A stretch of DNA of 64,000 bases from Adhaeribacter swui (GTDB taxonomy: Bacteria > Bacteroidota > Bacteroidia > Cytophagales > Hymenobacteraceae): NCBI RefSeq assembly GCF_014217805.1, contig NZ_CP055156.1, positions 186,001 to 250,000 on the forward strand. Reading direction: 5' to 3'. The notes under the pieces were generated by a model. That model ran no database searches. It had not been told where the DNA came from and saw only the letters and a program-made list of their open reading frames with translations. The position numbers were made by a program, and so were the translations under genes. Of this stretch, positions 18,553 to 26,916 are shown piece by piece; position 1 is the first letter of the stretch; every line of letters begins with the position of its first letter.

Positions 18553-18732
18553 CGTATTAGTGCTAAAGCTTTTGTCGTTAATAGTAAGTTATTCTTTAAA
18601 GTTGCTTACAATTAAATTTGCTAAAAAACTCTGTTTCTGGAAATGGTTAAATCAGATTAAGCGGGCGAGGGAATTTTCTATTGCGAAAACCGCAAATTTT
18701 GAACCCGATTACTAAAATAAACTTAAACCAAT

Positions 18733-19176
18733 TTATTGACTCTGATTATACAACGATAGAAACCAGTTTACAATAGTTACAAATCCAACAATACCGGAAA
18801 TAACAGCCAGAATAAGTACTGAAAAACAACCCATTGGTACCAGCTTATCTAACGTAGTTTGCTTGTACTCTAACTTAGGTTTTTCTATTTCTTCCAGAAT
18901 TGGCTCAATGTAATCAATAGAAGTAGTACTATCTTTGTTAACCCAATCATCTGTATATTGAGCGATATCAATGGTTTCGTTCTTCGCACAAGCCTGATCA
19001 AATTGTGAAACTGCTTTAAGCATAGTGGCGGCAAAAAGCTCTAAACCTTGTACATTGGCTTTTATATAGCTCTCGTCAGATCCTCCTCCGTACTGAAATA
19101 TTCCGAAGTAAGCCTTGTTCCTCGGATTAGCAGACTCTAGTTGCTTTATTAACTCTTGCCGTTCATCTTTATCCAA
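18733..19176 (-). CDS. Hypothetical protein with C-terminal membrane anchor (147 aa)
   Basis: I do not recognise this protein. The first about 110 residues are hydrophilic and acidic (IDIAQYTDDWVNKDSTTSIDYIEPILEEIEKP). They are followed by one or two hydrophobic segments (CFSVLILAVISGIVGFVTIVNWFLSLY) near the C-terminus, suggesting a tail-anchored inner-membrane protein facing the cytosol. No ATG fits; the likely start is TTG with GGAG just upstream. It lies 29 bases after rsmG and is probably cotranscribed with it. Codon use is more AT-rich than in its neighbours. Confidence 0.6.
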   Translation of the reverse strand: MDKDERQELIKQLESANPRNKAYFGIFQYGGGSDESYIKANVQGLELFAATMLKAVSQFDQACAKNETIDIAQYTDDWVNKDSTTSIDYIEPILEEIEKPKLEYKQTTLDKLVPMGCFSVLILAVISGIVGFVTIVNWFLSLYNQSQ

Positions 19177-19205
19177 AACTCCGGAAATTTTAAAAATTTA
19201 AAAAA

Positions 19206-19826
19206 CTAATGCGTAACGGGTACAAATACCACCTTCTTGGTTTCGAAGAACTCCTCGGTAAAGTAGTTTTTTAACTCGAAAACTTGGGTTACTAAACCCG
19301 ACTCGGCAATTTCTTCGGTTAGGTCGCCGCCTTTCAGGTAATAGAGCCCGTGGTTGGGCGCGGGGTCTTTTTTATAGCTGGTTCTAATCCAGGGGTGGAA
19401 AGCGGCCAAGCGGGTAACCGCGCGGCTCACGATAAAGTCGTATTTTTCCGGAACCTGTTCGGCGCGGATGTGGGTAGCTTTTACGTTGCTTAAGTGTAAT
19501 GCTTCAGCAATGCTTTGCACCACGTGGATTTTTTTACCAATAGAGTCGATTAAGTGGAATTTTACCTCCGGAAACAGAATGGCCAAAGGCAAACCAGGCA
19601 AACCGCCCCCGGTACCCACATCTAACACCGCCGAACCCGCCGGAAACTGCACTACTTTAGCAATACCCAGCGCGTGCAAAATATGATGCACCGCAATAGC
19701 TTCGGTATCTTTCCGCGAAATCACGTTTATTTTCGAATTCCACTCCCGCAATAAAGTTTCCAGTTGGTTAAACTGGCTTAACTGGTGCTCGTTTGCTTCC
19801 GGGAAATAATGCTTGATAATATCCAC
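19206..19826 (-). CDS. rsmG: 16S rRNA (guanine(527)-N7)-methyltransferase RsmG
   Basis: 206 residues, the normal length. RsmG adds a methyl group to N7 of G527 in the 530 loop of 16S rRNA using S-adenosylmethionine. The SAM-binding motif VLDVGTGGGLPGLPLAILFP lies at about 67-86, followed by LIDSIGKKI. The family signatures EWNSKINVISRK near residue 30 and FIVSRAVTRL near 130 are also present. The start appears to be GTG (VDIIKHYFPE), since no ATG is available. A small membrane-anchored gene follows closely. In other bacteria loss of rsmG gives low-level streptomycin resistance. Confidence 0.95.
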   Translation of the reverse strand: MDIIKHYFPEANEHQLSQFNQLETLLREWNSKINVISRKDTEAIAVHHILHALGIAKVVQFPAGSAVLDVGTGGGLPGLPLAILFPEVKFHLIDSIGKKIHVVQSIAEALHLSNVKATHIRAEQVPEKYDFIVSRAVTRLAAFHPWIRTSYKKDPAPNHGLYYLKGGDLTEEIAESGLVTQVFELKNYFTEEFFETKKVVFVPVTH

Positions 19827-19840
19827 TCTTTAAAAAAATT

Positions 19841-20024
19841 AAAAATTAGAAATTCAAAATTAGAAATTATATTCTGGGATTTAGCTTAACTAAGGCATTT
19901 TCCAAATACTCGATTTTTTTTAAATTTGATATCCTATAAACGCAAAAACCCCAGCCAAGGCCAGGGTTCTTAAACTATTATGAACCAGAAATTTCTAATT
20001 TCTAATTCATAATTTCTAATTCTT
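19841..20024. repeat. AATTAGAAATT inverted repeat block
   Basis: Two short tandem copies of AAATTAGAAATT near 19843-19868 are mirrored by ATTTCTAATTTCTAATT and AATTTCTAATTC near 19990-20023, about 120 bases away. The terminator of the sigma-factor operon lies between the arms. The arms could form a long AT-rich cruciform or hairpin in the RNA. Confidence 0.5.
19945..19970 (-). terminator. Terminator of the glycosyltransferase/sigma-factor operon
   Basis: Read on the - strand, AACCCTGGCC pairs with GGCTGGGGTT (two G-T pairs), followed by a T run. It lies about 55 bases after the sigma-factor stop. Confidence 0.65.
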
Positions 20025-20631
20025 AAATCAGGTGTTTTTTGTTTTTAATCATGTCGTACAGTAACTCGCGAGCGCGGTGTAATTGGGCTTTTACCGTTCC
20101 CAAGGGTGCGTTTAGCTCGGTGGCTATTTCTTCGTACGATAACTCATCGAAGTAGCGCAAGGTTACTAAGCGTTGGTACTTATCGGGCAGTTTTGCCACT
20201 ACAAACTGCATAATTTCAATTTTTTGATTTTTGATCGCGTTTTCCTGCGGTGTCAGGTTGGTATCTTTAAAATCAATGTTTATTTCGTCGCCATTATCAA
20301 TTTTAATGGCCGAGTCGATGCTCATGGTTTTGATTTTATTTTTCCGGATAAAATCAATGCAGTTGTTGGTGGCAATCCGGAAAAGCCAGGTACTAAAAGC
20401 ATACTCCGGGTTAAATTTATGCAGGTTCCGGAACGCTTTGGCAAAAGCTTCAATGGTTAAATCTTCGGCATCGTCGGGGTTACGCACCATTTTTAAAACC
20501 ACGTGGTACACGGGTTTTTTATAAATACTCATCAGTTCGGCGTAGGCTTTTTCGTCCCCATCTTCTACCGCTGACTGAATCAGTTTAAAATCGTGTTTTG
20601 CTTTCGCAGAAAATTGCTTATTTACTTCCAT
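20023..20631 (-). CDS. ECF-type RNA polymerase sigma factor
   Basis: 202 residues with regions 2 and 4 only, as in extracytoplasmic-function sigma factors. Region 2 spans about 30-100 (VYHVVLKMVRNPDDAEDLTIEAFAKAF, FSTWLFRIATNNCIDFIRK). A flexible linker follows (about 100-135), then region 4 (LRYFDELSYEEIATELNAPLGTVKAQLHRAR, about 155-190) with the helix-turn-helix. It overlaps the upstream glycosyltransferase gene by 10 bases, so the two are translationally coupled. No anti-sigma gene with a zinc or FecR-like domain is adjacent, so control must come from elsewhere. The target promoters are unknown. Confidence 0.9.
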   Translation of the reverse strand: MEVNKQFSAKAKHDFKLIQSAVEDGDEKAYAELMSIYKKPVYHVVLKMVRNPDDAEDLTIEAFAKAFRNLHKFNPEYAFSTWLFRIATNNCIDFIRKNKIKTMSIDSAIKIDNGDEINIDFKDTNLTPQENAIKNQKIEIMQFVVAKLPDKYQRLVTLRYFDELSYEEIATELNAPLGTVKAQLHRARELLYDMIKNKKHLI

Positions 20632-21722
20632 CTTACTTTTTTAAACAATACAACAGAAACGCCCAGAAAAAGGTAATGCAAAAAATAAGCCGCATCCAGG
20701 ACAACCATACCTATAACCGACAGCTTTTCATTTAGTTTTCGGGCAATACGCGCATACGCCGTTAAAAGAACGATACCGCGCACAAAAAAAAGTATGCCAA
20801 GCAGCCATAAATATTGCTGCAATAACAGCATAACTATCCAAATTATATAAAAAATAATGTTCGAAAGCATAAAAATTCCGATCCGCAGCCGGTCCGACCA
20901 TTTATACTGCAGGCCCACGCGCATGTGCCGCCTTTTCTGGGTAATCCACTCCGAATAGGTTTGCTTGGGTACACTTACCGTTTGCGCATTTTTACTAATC
21001 GCTATGGCTGGGGAGCTGTGCGCCACGGCGTTTTGCACAAATAAATCATCATCGCCCCCTAAAAATTTTATGTGAGAGGCAAATCCCTTGGTTTGATAAA
21101 AACATTTTTTAGTGTAGGCTACGTTTCGGCCAACGGCCATATAGGCATTATTTTTTAAGGAAAATGATAAATACTGAATTGCCGTCAGCAAAGTTTCATA
21201 CCGGATTAAATAGTTGAGAAAACCGGGCAGCTTTAAATACGGCGAATACCCCAAAATGATTTCGGCGCCAGTGGTAAAACCCGCCTGCATGGCATCAATC
21301 CACTTATCCGTCAATGGTTTACAATCGGCATCGGTTAACAGCAGGTTGTCGTAACGGGCCACCCGGATGCCCAGCGTTAAAGCGTATTTTTTTGAATTAA
21401 AATCGGCGGGCGTTTCGTAAACGGTAACCACCCGGATGCGGGCATCCTGCGCCTGGTAATGCCGCATTAAATCCGCCGATTCGTCGGTAGAACGGTCGTT
21501 GATTAAAACAATCTCGAACTCCGGATAATCCTGGGCCAGCAAAGCCGGTATAAGCTGCTGTAAATTCTGGTACTCGTTATGCGCGCTGATAATAATAGAA
21601 ACCGGTACTTGTTTGGTACCTAGCTCGGGAGTAGTGTAATGAACTAAAGAATAAAAATAATAAAAAGTATAACCCGCCTGCACCAGCACGCAAAACAACA
21701 ATAAGAAAAGTAATGGGAGCAA
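20622..21722 (-). CDS. Membrane-bound family 2 glycosyltransferase
   Basis: 366 residues. An N-terminal membrane segment is followed by a GT-A domain: VSIIISAHNEYQNL (about 42-55), VLINDRSTDES, LLTDADC (DxD-type metal site) and QKRRH (QxxRW-like acceptor motif). Two or three C-terminal membrane segments follow. This is the layout of processive or lipid-linked GT2 enzymes that transfer sugars to polyprenyl or lipid acceptors at the inner membrane. The start appears to be TTG, as no early ATG is in frame. The stop lies inside the start region of the sigma-factor gene. Sugar donor and acceptor cannot be told from sequence. Confidence 0.88.
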   Translation of the reverse strand: MLPLLFLLLFCVLVQAGYTFYYFYSLVHYTTPELGTKQVPVSIIISAHNEYQNLQQLIPALLAQDYPEFEIVLINDRSTDESADLMRHYQAQDARIRVVTVYETPADFNSKKYALTLGIRVARYDNLLLTDADCKPLTDKWIDAMQAGFTTGAEIILGYSPYLKLPGFLNYLIRYETLLTAIQYLSFSLKNNAYMAVGRNVAYTKKCFYQTKGFASHIKFLGGDDDLFVQNAVAHSSPAIAISKNAQTVSVPKQTYSEWITQKRRHMRVGLQYKWSDRLRIGIFMLSNIIFYIIWIVMLLLQQYLWLLGILFFVRGIVLLTAYARIARKLNEKLSVIGMVVLDAAYFLHYLFLGVSVVLFKKVRWK

Positions 21723-21885
21723 GGAGAAAGCAGTTAAGATAGTTTGCGTTTAAAGGTAACACGAAGTTCCGGAATCCAAAAAGGTATTTAGCTTTTTAAA
21801 TTTACTTTTTTAATCGTACTGCCAGCACCGGTTCGCAAGACAGGTTTCTTAATTTAACTCCTGTTTGGTAAAATTTTTTAAAAAT

Positions 21886-22608
21886 TTACGTTTTCTTTTT
21901 CTTGTCTATGCCTTTCTGTCGTACTTCCTGACAATAATTGCAGATGGGGCAGAGCGGACACTCCTGGCATTTGGGAGCTTTCCAGGTGCAAATGCGCTGG
22001 CCGTGCCAGTATAAATGTTTATGAAAGTTAAACAATACCGGCGCATCTTTGGGCAGCATATCCAGCAAAATGGTGTGTGCTTTTTCGGCGGTTACTTTAG
22101 CACCAATTAAACCAACCCGCTGGCTCACCCGGAAAACGTGGGTATCCACAGGCAACACCGGCTTATGAAAGTTAAACAATAAAAGCAAAGTGGCCGTTTT
22201 TAAACCTACCCCCGGCAAATCCATGAGCCAGGTCATAGCTTCCTCTACTGGCATTTCCTCCAGAAAGCGCAGCGAAAAATCCGGGGCTTTTTCCTGAATC
22301 AAGCGTAAGGTTTTTTGAATGTTAATGGCTTTAGGGCCGGGGTACTGGGCCGTTTGCAGGGCTTGGGTTAAATCTTCGATGGGAGCCGTCATTACTTCGG
22401 GCCAGGTGGGATATAGTTCGCGCATGCGGTAATACGCCGTTTCTTCGTTGGCGTGAGTAGTGCGGTGCGACAACATGGTAGAAATAAGCTCATGGATGGG
22501 TTCGCGCCGGGGTTTGCGCAAGTCCAGCACGCCGTATAGTTCGTTAAGCGCTTCGTGGGTTTGCCAGGTTTTCTCTTCGGGGCTTAATTGCTCGTTCGCC
22601 GGGTTCAT
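21886..22608 (-). CDS. Endonuclease III-like DNA glycosylase with Fe-S cluster
   Basis: 240 residues of the HhH-GPD superfamily. The hairpin LPGVGLKTA carries the catalytic Lys137, and PVDTHVFRV carries Asp155, both as in endonuclease III, a bifunctional glycosylase/AP lyase for oxidised pyrimidines. C207-x6-C214-x2-C217-x5-C223 is the [4Fe-4S] motif. It differs from canonical Nth near the DNA-intercalating loop: SHRTTHANE replaces the usual SAQTTD-type motif. It may therefore be a paralogue with different damage preference, and I leave the symbol blank. The C-terminus is a run of lysines. It is divergent from the MBL-fold gene. Confidence 0.85.
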   Translation of the reverse strand: MNPANEQLSPEEKTWQTHEALNELYGVLDLRKPRREPIHELISTMLSHRTTHANEETAYYRMRELYPTWPEVMTAPIEDLTQALQTAQYPGPKAINIQKTLRLIQEKAPDFSLRFLEEMPVEEAMTWLMDLPGVGLKTATLLLLFNFHKPVLPVDTHVFRVSQRVGLIGAKVTAEKAHTILLDMLPKDAPVLFNFHKHLYWHGQRICTWKAPKCQECPLCPICNYCQEVRQKGIDKKKKT

Positions 22609-22720
22609 TTTTTAAATAGTTACCCCCAAACAAACGTACTAACCGCCAGAAAGTTAAGACTACAGTATCTTGGCAGCACCGGTTTACGTTAACCAGGACA
22701 AACGCTTGCTTTCTACAATT

Positions 22721-23420
22721 ATGCAAATAAAATTTCTGGGTACGGGTGGGGCCTTTGAGCCCGCCTACGGCAACTCTGCCGCCATTATAACCTTTAAGCA
22801 AAAAACGCTGCTTCTGGATGCGGGTTTTACGGTTTATCCCAAATTAATGGAACTGGGCTTTTGGAACCAGCTAGATTATATTTTACTCACGCACCTGCAC
22901 AACGACCATTGCGGCAGCCTCGCAAATATTCTGCTGCACTGCTTTTTTTACGGCAATGGCAAACGGCCGGTAATCTTGTACCAAACCGAAACTTTTCGCC
23001 AGCAGATTGTTCAGTTTTTAAATATTCAACTCAAAGAAGTTAATTTGTACGTTAATTTTAAACCAATTTCCGAAATAGACGGACTTACCTACCTCGATAC
23101 TATTAACCGGCACTCTGCAGGCTTTCAAACCTACAGTTTTATTCTGGAAGAAGCTGGTGAGCGTTTGGTTTACTCCGGCGATCTAGGAGACTGTACTTAT
23201 TTGTTTCATTACCTGGCTACACTGCCGCAGTGCCCCCACTACCGTGTATCACGACATTTCGTTTAATCCCGAAAATAAAGGCCACGCGTATTACCTGGAT
23301 TTAATGGCCTTGCAAAAGAAATTCTCCTTTCCTATTCTGGGTTATCACTGTAATCCAGCCCAAAACCCACCCGATAACACCATTCCGTTGGTTTATCAGC
23401 AGCCGGGTTTATGTTATTAA
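22721..23420 (+). pseudogene. MBL-fold metallohydrolase, frameshifted near the C-terminus
   Basis: The first frame (ATG 22721, MQIKFLGTGGAFEP) contains the metallo-beta-lactamase signature LTHLHNDHCGS (HxHxDH), SGDLGD (Asp ligand) and typical spacing, but stops at 23266. The next frame continues the family without a gap, from VYHDISFNPENKGHAYY to YQQPGLCY, stopping at 23418-23420. It includes the last metal-ligand region (ILGYHCN). The frames join at a run of five C (23233-23237): with four C the reading is continuous. Either this is a recent frameshift, a slippage-controlled gene, or a base-calling error. It is most similar in style to ribonuclease Z/phosphodiesterase-like MBL proteins; substrate unknown. 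Confidence 0.75.
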
Positions 23421-23609
23421 GTTTTCCATGAAATACCGTTTTTAAAAATTCGTTATAATCCCTTATCGGTTAATACTAGTAGCCCATTCACTATGGCGCA
23501 GATTTACTTCCGTGACTTACAGAGCAGTGCAAGTTGTTAATTCAAAAAAAGTTCTTGTTCGCATAGCCGCTGCATTGCCTATGATTATAAAGTGAAGTTG
23601 TTTCATAGC

Positions 23610-23695
23610 TGAGGTTCTGTTCTTTTTGTCTTGACACAAAAAGAACCAAAAAAATCAAGACGCTAAAAACTCGCTGACCGCTCGAACAGTTTAGC
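23610..23695. repeat. Dispersed-type repeat with nested hairpins
   Basis: GGTTCTGTTCTTTTTGTC faces GACACAAAAAGAACC across a short loop (about 23612-23646). Immediately after come AGACGCTAAA and TTTAGCGTC as the arms of a second hairpin. This resembles the CTTTTTGTCTTGA-type elements found in many copies in Cytophagales genomes, but only one copy is in this window. Confidence 0.5.
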
Positions 23696-23777
23696 GTCAC
23701 TTTCTGCACCTGGCTAAAGCTTCTTGTTGCATCGCTGACTGGTAAAATTTTAAAAAAATTAAATTTTTAAAATGCTG

Positions 23778-23918
23778 GCGCGAGCGTCCCGCTCGTGTCT
23801 ACTATCTGGTAGGCCTCTGGCCGGGCGAACGGATAAACAGAATTTAAAAGCCAATCAACCGGCAAGTTCTAACCGGCCAGAGGCCGGACGATAATCATCA
23901 CGAGCGTGGACGCTCGCG
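23778..23918. repeat. Long imperfect inverted repeat (REP/MITE-like)
   Basis: Three arm pairs are nested in the correct order: CGCGAGCGTCC with GGACGCTCGCG, CGCTCGTG with CACGAGCG, and GCCTCTGGCCGG with CCGGCCAGAGGC. Together they give a cruciform of about 140 bases with a central loop. The arms are much richer in GC than their surroundings, which suggests an inserted non-autonomous element. No transposase is attached. Confidence 0.65.
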
Positions 23919-24191
23919 ATAGACGACAGATATGGGTATAAAGAAAAGAAATCATTACGGGCAGAAATCACCTTCTTGCTTTGTCAATTTGTCCGGATGG
24001 GTTTGGTTTGGTTAATCGTGCTTGATATTTGATATGGCAACTCCTGATCAAGTATCAAAATAAAACCTGGCGCGTACATCTCTGCTGGATATTCCGCGTA
24101 CAAGTTCTGTTATTTCCTTTGATACTTCTGCCAGACCTGTATATTTGAACAATATTGTACCAAGCCGCCCGTGCGGTTCCGCTGCCCGACT

Positions 24192-25502
24192 ATGATAGCT
24201 GATATTCTGCTTACAATTCTTTTGGTTTTACTTAATGGTTTTTTTGTTGCCGCCGAGTTTGCGATTGTAAAAGTGCGCGCCTCTCAAATGGAGCTACGCG
24301 CCCAAACCGGCAATACCTTGGCAAAAGTGGCCCTGGTCATGATTAACAATCTGGATGCTTATTTATCGGCTACCCAGTTAGGTATTACGCTGGCTAGTTT
24401 GGGCTTGGGTTGGATTGGCGAAAAAGTAGTAGCCAGTATTGTTATTAACATTATGGTGTGGGCCGGTTTTCAGGGCGACGAAGCCTTGGCGCACAGCATT
24501 GCCATTCCCATTGCGTTTGCCGTAATTACCATTCTGCACATTGTGTTCGGGGAGTTAGCGCCTAAATCCTTGGCCATTCAGCGCTCCGAGGCTACCAGTT
24601 TAGCGGTATCTATTCCGTTGCGGGTATTTTATTTTATTTTCCGGCCGGCCATCTGGTTTTTAAACGGTTTCTCCAATTTAATTTTGCGGGCTTTCGGCAT
24701 TACGCCCATCCACGGCTCCGAAGTTCATTCGTCGGAAGAATTGCGTTTGTTGTTTGAGCAAAGCAAGGAAAGCGGCGCCATTCAGGATTCGCAGCACGAA
24801 TTAATGGAAAACGTGTTTCAGTTTAACGACCGCATGGTAAAGCAAATTATGGTGCCCCGCACCAAACTGGCCGCTTTAGATGTAGATGCCCCGGAAGATA
24901 AAATTCTGGACATGGTTTTTAACGAAGGTTATTCCCGGATTCCGATTTACAAAGAAACCATCGATAATATTGTGGGCGTGTTGTACGTCAAAGATCTTTT
25001 AATTGTAATCCGGCGCAACGAAGCCATTAATTTAAGTAAATTAATGCGCCCGCCTTACTTTGTGCCCGAAACCAAAAAAATTCACCGCTTGCTGCAGCAT
25101 TTCCAACGCACCCACATGCACATGGCCATAGTATCGGATGAGTTTGGCGGCGTTTCGGGTTTGGTTACCATGGAAGATATCATGGAAGAACTCGTGGGCG
25201 AAATTCAGGATGAGTATGATGAAGAAATTCCGGTGGTGCAAAAGCTCAACGACTTTGAATACCGCGTGAGCACGGCTGCTTCGATTCTGGATGCCAACGA
25301 CTTTTTACCTTATCCTTTACCCGAAGGCGAAGATTATGAAACGGTAGGCGGATTATTAAACGTGATTTACGGCGCCATCCCCGAAGTAGGCGACACCGTG
25401 GTATTTAACGAATACGAGTTTAAAGTGCTTGAAAAATCGCAACGCAACATTGAATTGGTATTGCTTAAAGTAACCGAAGACAAACGCGACGACATTTTAT
25501 AA
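24192..25502 (+). CDS. CNNM/CorC-type (hemolysin-family) membrane protein
   Basis: 436 residues. An N-terminal DUF21/CNNM domain with about four membrane segments (about 1-185, starting LLTILLVLLNGFFVAAEFAIVKVR) is followed by a CBS-domain pair (about 195-320: MVPRTKLAALD, GYSRIPIYKETIDNIVGVLYVKDLL, HMAIVSDEFGGVSGLVTMEDIMEELVGEI). A C-terminal CorC_HlyC domain follows (about 340-425, ETVGGLLNVIYGAIPEVGD). Relatives take part in magnesium or cobalt efflux or homeostasis; haemolysis is a historical label only. The GTG 21 bases upstream is less likely as a start than the ATG directly before the hydrophobic segment. It is monocistronic. Confidence 0.92.
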   Translation: MIADILLTILLVLLNGFFVAAEFAIVKVRASQMELRAQTGNTLAKVALVMINNLDAYLSATQLGITLASLGLGWIGEKVVASIVINIMVWAGFQGDEALAHSIAIPIAFAVITILHIVFGELAPKSLAIQRSEATSLAVSIPLRVFYFIFRPAIWFLNGFSNLILRAFGITPIHGSEVHSSEELRLLFEQSKESGAIQDSQHELMENVFQFNDRMVKQIMVPRTKLAALDVDAPEDKILDMVFNEGYSRIPIYKETIDNIVGVLYVKDLLIVIRRNEAINLSKLMRPPYFVPETKKIHRLLQHFQRTHMHMAIVSDEFGGVSGLVTMEDIMEELVGEIQDEYDEEIPVVQKLNDFEYRVSTAASILDANDFLPYPLPEGEDYETVGGLLNVIYGAIPEVGDTVVFNEYEFKVLEKSQRNIELVLLKVTEDKRDDIL

Positions 25503-25691
25503 GTTTTTTGATTATCCGCCATTATTAAAATCTATCAATCTAATCAGCAGAGTACCCTCGTTGTAAATATATTTGGGTAGAAAGCTCTCGGTAGATTTTG
25601 ATTTTTTTAAAATTTTTGCCCGAAGCGGACTTAAACACGGGTTAATAGAGCCGCAAAAACAACCCCAGGCATAACCATAAACCATATACGC

Positions 25692-26093
25692 ATGAACATT
25701 ACCTTAAAACAAGCCGAAGCGGCAGTACAAGCAGCTCAGCAAAAAGCCCAGGAACTGGGGGTTAAAATGAATATTGCCGTGGTAGATACCGGAGCCAACT
25801 TAACCGCCTTTGCGCGCATGGACGGTGCCTGGCTGGGGTCTTTGGATATATCCATCCGGAAAGCCAAGACCGCCCGCTATTTTGACATGAACACCGGCGA
25901 AATCGGTAAGTTGTCGCAGCCCGGCGGTTCGCTGTACAACATCGAGCACTCCAACGGTGGCTTAATTACCTTCCCGGGCGGTATTCCCATCCGGAACAAC
26001 TCGAACGAAATTATTGGGGCCATTGGCGTTTCCGGCGATACCGTAGAAAACGACCATACTGTAGCTGAAGCCGGCGTGCAAGCCGTTAAATAA
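25692..26093 (+). CDS. GlcG/HbpS family (DUF336) protein
   Basis: 133 residues, the full length of the family. Characteristic segments are [41 protein letters not shown], then [11 protein letters not shown], and near the end GGIPI and [22 protein letters not shown]. HbpS binds haem extracellularly in Streptomyces, and GlcG lies in glycolate operons. Here no such partners are adjacent, so a role cannot be inferred. No signal peptide is seen, so the protein is probably cytosolic. A weak terminator follows. Confidence 0.88.
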   Translation: MNITLKQAEAAVQAAQQKAQELGVKMNIAVVDTGANLTAFARMDGAWLGSLDISIRKAKTARYFDMNTGEIGKLSQPGGSLYNIEHSNGGLITFPGGIPIRNNSNEIIGAIGVSGDTVENDHTVAEAGVQAVK

Positions 26094-26103
26094 AAACCAA
26101 AAG

Positions 26104-26140
26104 GAGAGCTATTCTATAAATAGTTCTCTTCTTTCCTTTT
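26104..26140 (+). terminator. Terminator of the HbpS-like gene
   Basis: GAGAGCTATT (26104-26113) pairs with AATAGTTCTC (26119-26128, one wobble), followed by a pyrimidine-rich T run. Confidence 0.55.
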
Positions 26141-26187
26141 CCAAGCAAGTTAACCAACGGTTTAACCCGTAACTTTCCATTAATTTT

Positions 26188-26718
26188 TTAAATTCTTCCA
26201 ATTCCGGCTTCTTCTAAACTAAGCTCGTTGGTTAAGGTAGCTTGGGCTAAAAGATTGCCGCTGGTTAGCGTAAGCGCATCTTCCAGAAGGGCATATACCC
26301 AATCTGGGGCGGGCGTATGTTGGGTTAATCTGGTCCGGAGAAAATAAAACGCGTACGAGCCGGCTAATGCCCCGGCACAACCCAAAATAGCTCCGGTGGT
26401 GGCATCCTGGCTTTTATTCAAACGGTAAGCGGCGCCTACCAAAGCTCCCGACAAAACCCGGAACGTTAAGCCTGGCGCGGCAATCCGGTTAGGGGCATTC
26501 GGCATTTTATCGCCAATATATTCGGCGCCGGCTAATACTTTTAACCCAGTAGCTACTTTGGCCGATTGCAAAAAGCGCAACGGCGAACCAGCCAACACCG
26601 GCGAATACGCCCGCGAAAGATAATGTGCGGCGAAGGTTGGAGCTGTCAGGCTGCGCATACCCGCTATTATTCCCCAACTAAAAGCCGGCCAGGCTGAAAT
26701 AATTGATTTATTTGCCAT
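26188..26718 (-). CDS. DUF4126-family membrane protein
   Basis: 176 residues with an N-terminal SWGIIAGMRSLTAPTFAAHYLS segment, the GMRSLTAP signature of DUF4126 proteins, and hydrophobic Ala/Gly-rich segments throughout (about 85-135). It is probably an integral inner-membrane protein; function unknown. It is a single gene on the - strand, between the HbpS-like gene and the photolyase gene, with a 198-base gap to the latter. Confidence 0.8.
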   Translation of the reverse strand: MANKSIISAWPAFSWGIIAGMRSLTAPTFAAHYLSRAYSPVLAGSPLRFLQSAKVATGLKVLAGAEYIGDKMPNAPNRIAAPGLTFRVLSGALVGAAYRLNKSQDATTGAILGCAGALAGSYAFYFLRTRLTQHTPAPDWVYALLEDALTLTSGNLLAQATLTNELSLEEAGIGRI

Positions 26719-26916
26719 ACTGATTTTTTATTTTTGAACCTTTAGCTATACGGAATTTCTGATTGGCTGCCCTTTTAACTTCTTAAAAAGGGCGATTTTT
26801 TAAAAATTTTAATTTTGCTCCGCTCCCAAGCGGTAAAAAATAATTACTTAATCCTGTAGGTTTTTCTCCCTTATCTCTTATTTAAGAGACCCCGGGCAGC
26901 TACCAAAGTTGCTAAC

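Larger units (their letters stand above)
23421..24191. other. Repeat-rich spacer
   Basis: No reading frame of coding quality. It holds two repeat structures listed separately (about 23610-23695 and 23778-23918). The remaining sequence up to the CorC-like gene has no RNA gene or promoter I can support. A GTG at 24171, upstream of the next gene's ATG, is probably not used. Confidence 0.55.
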
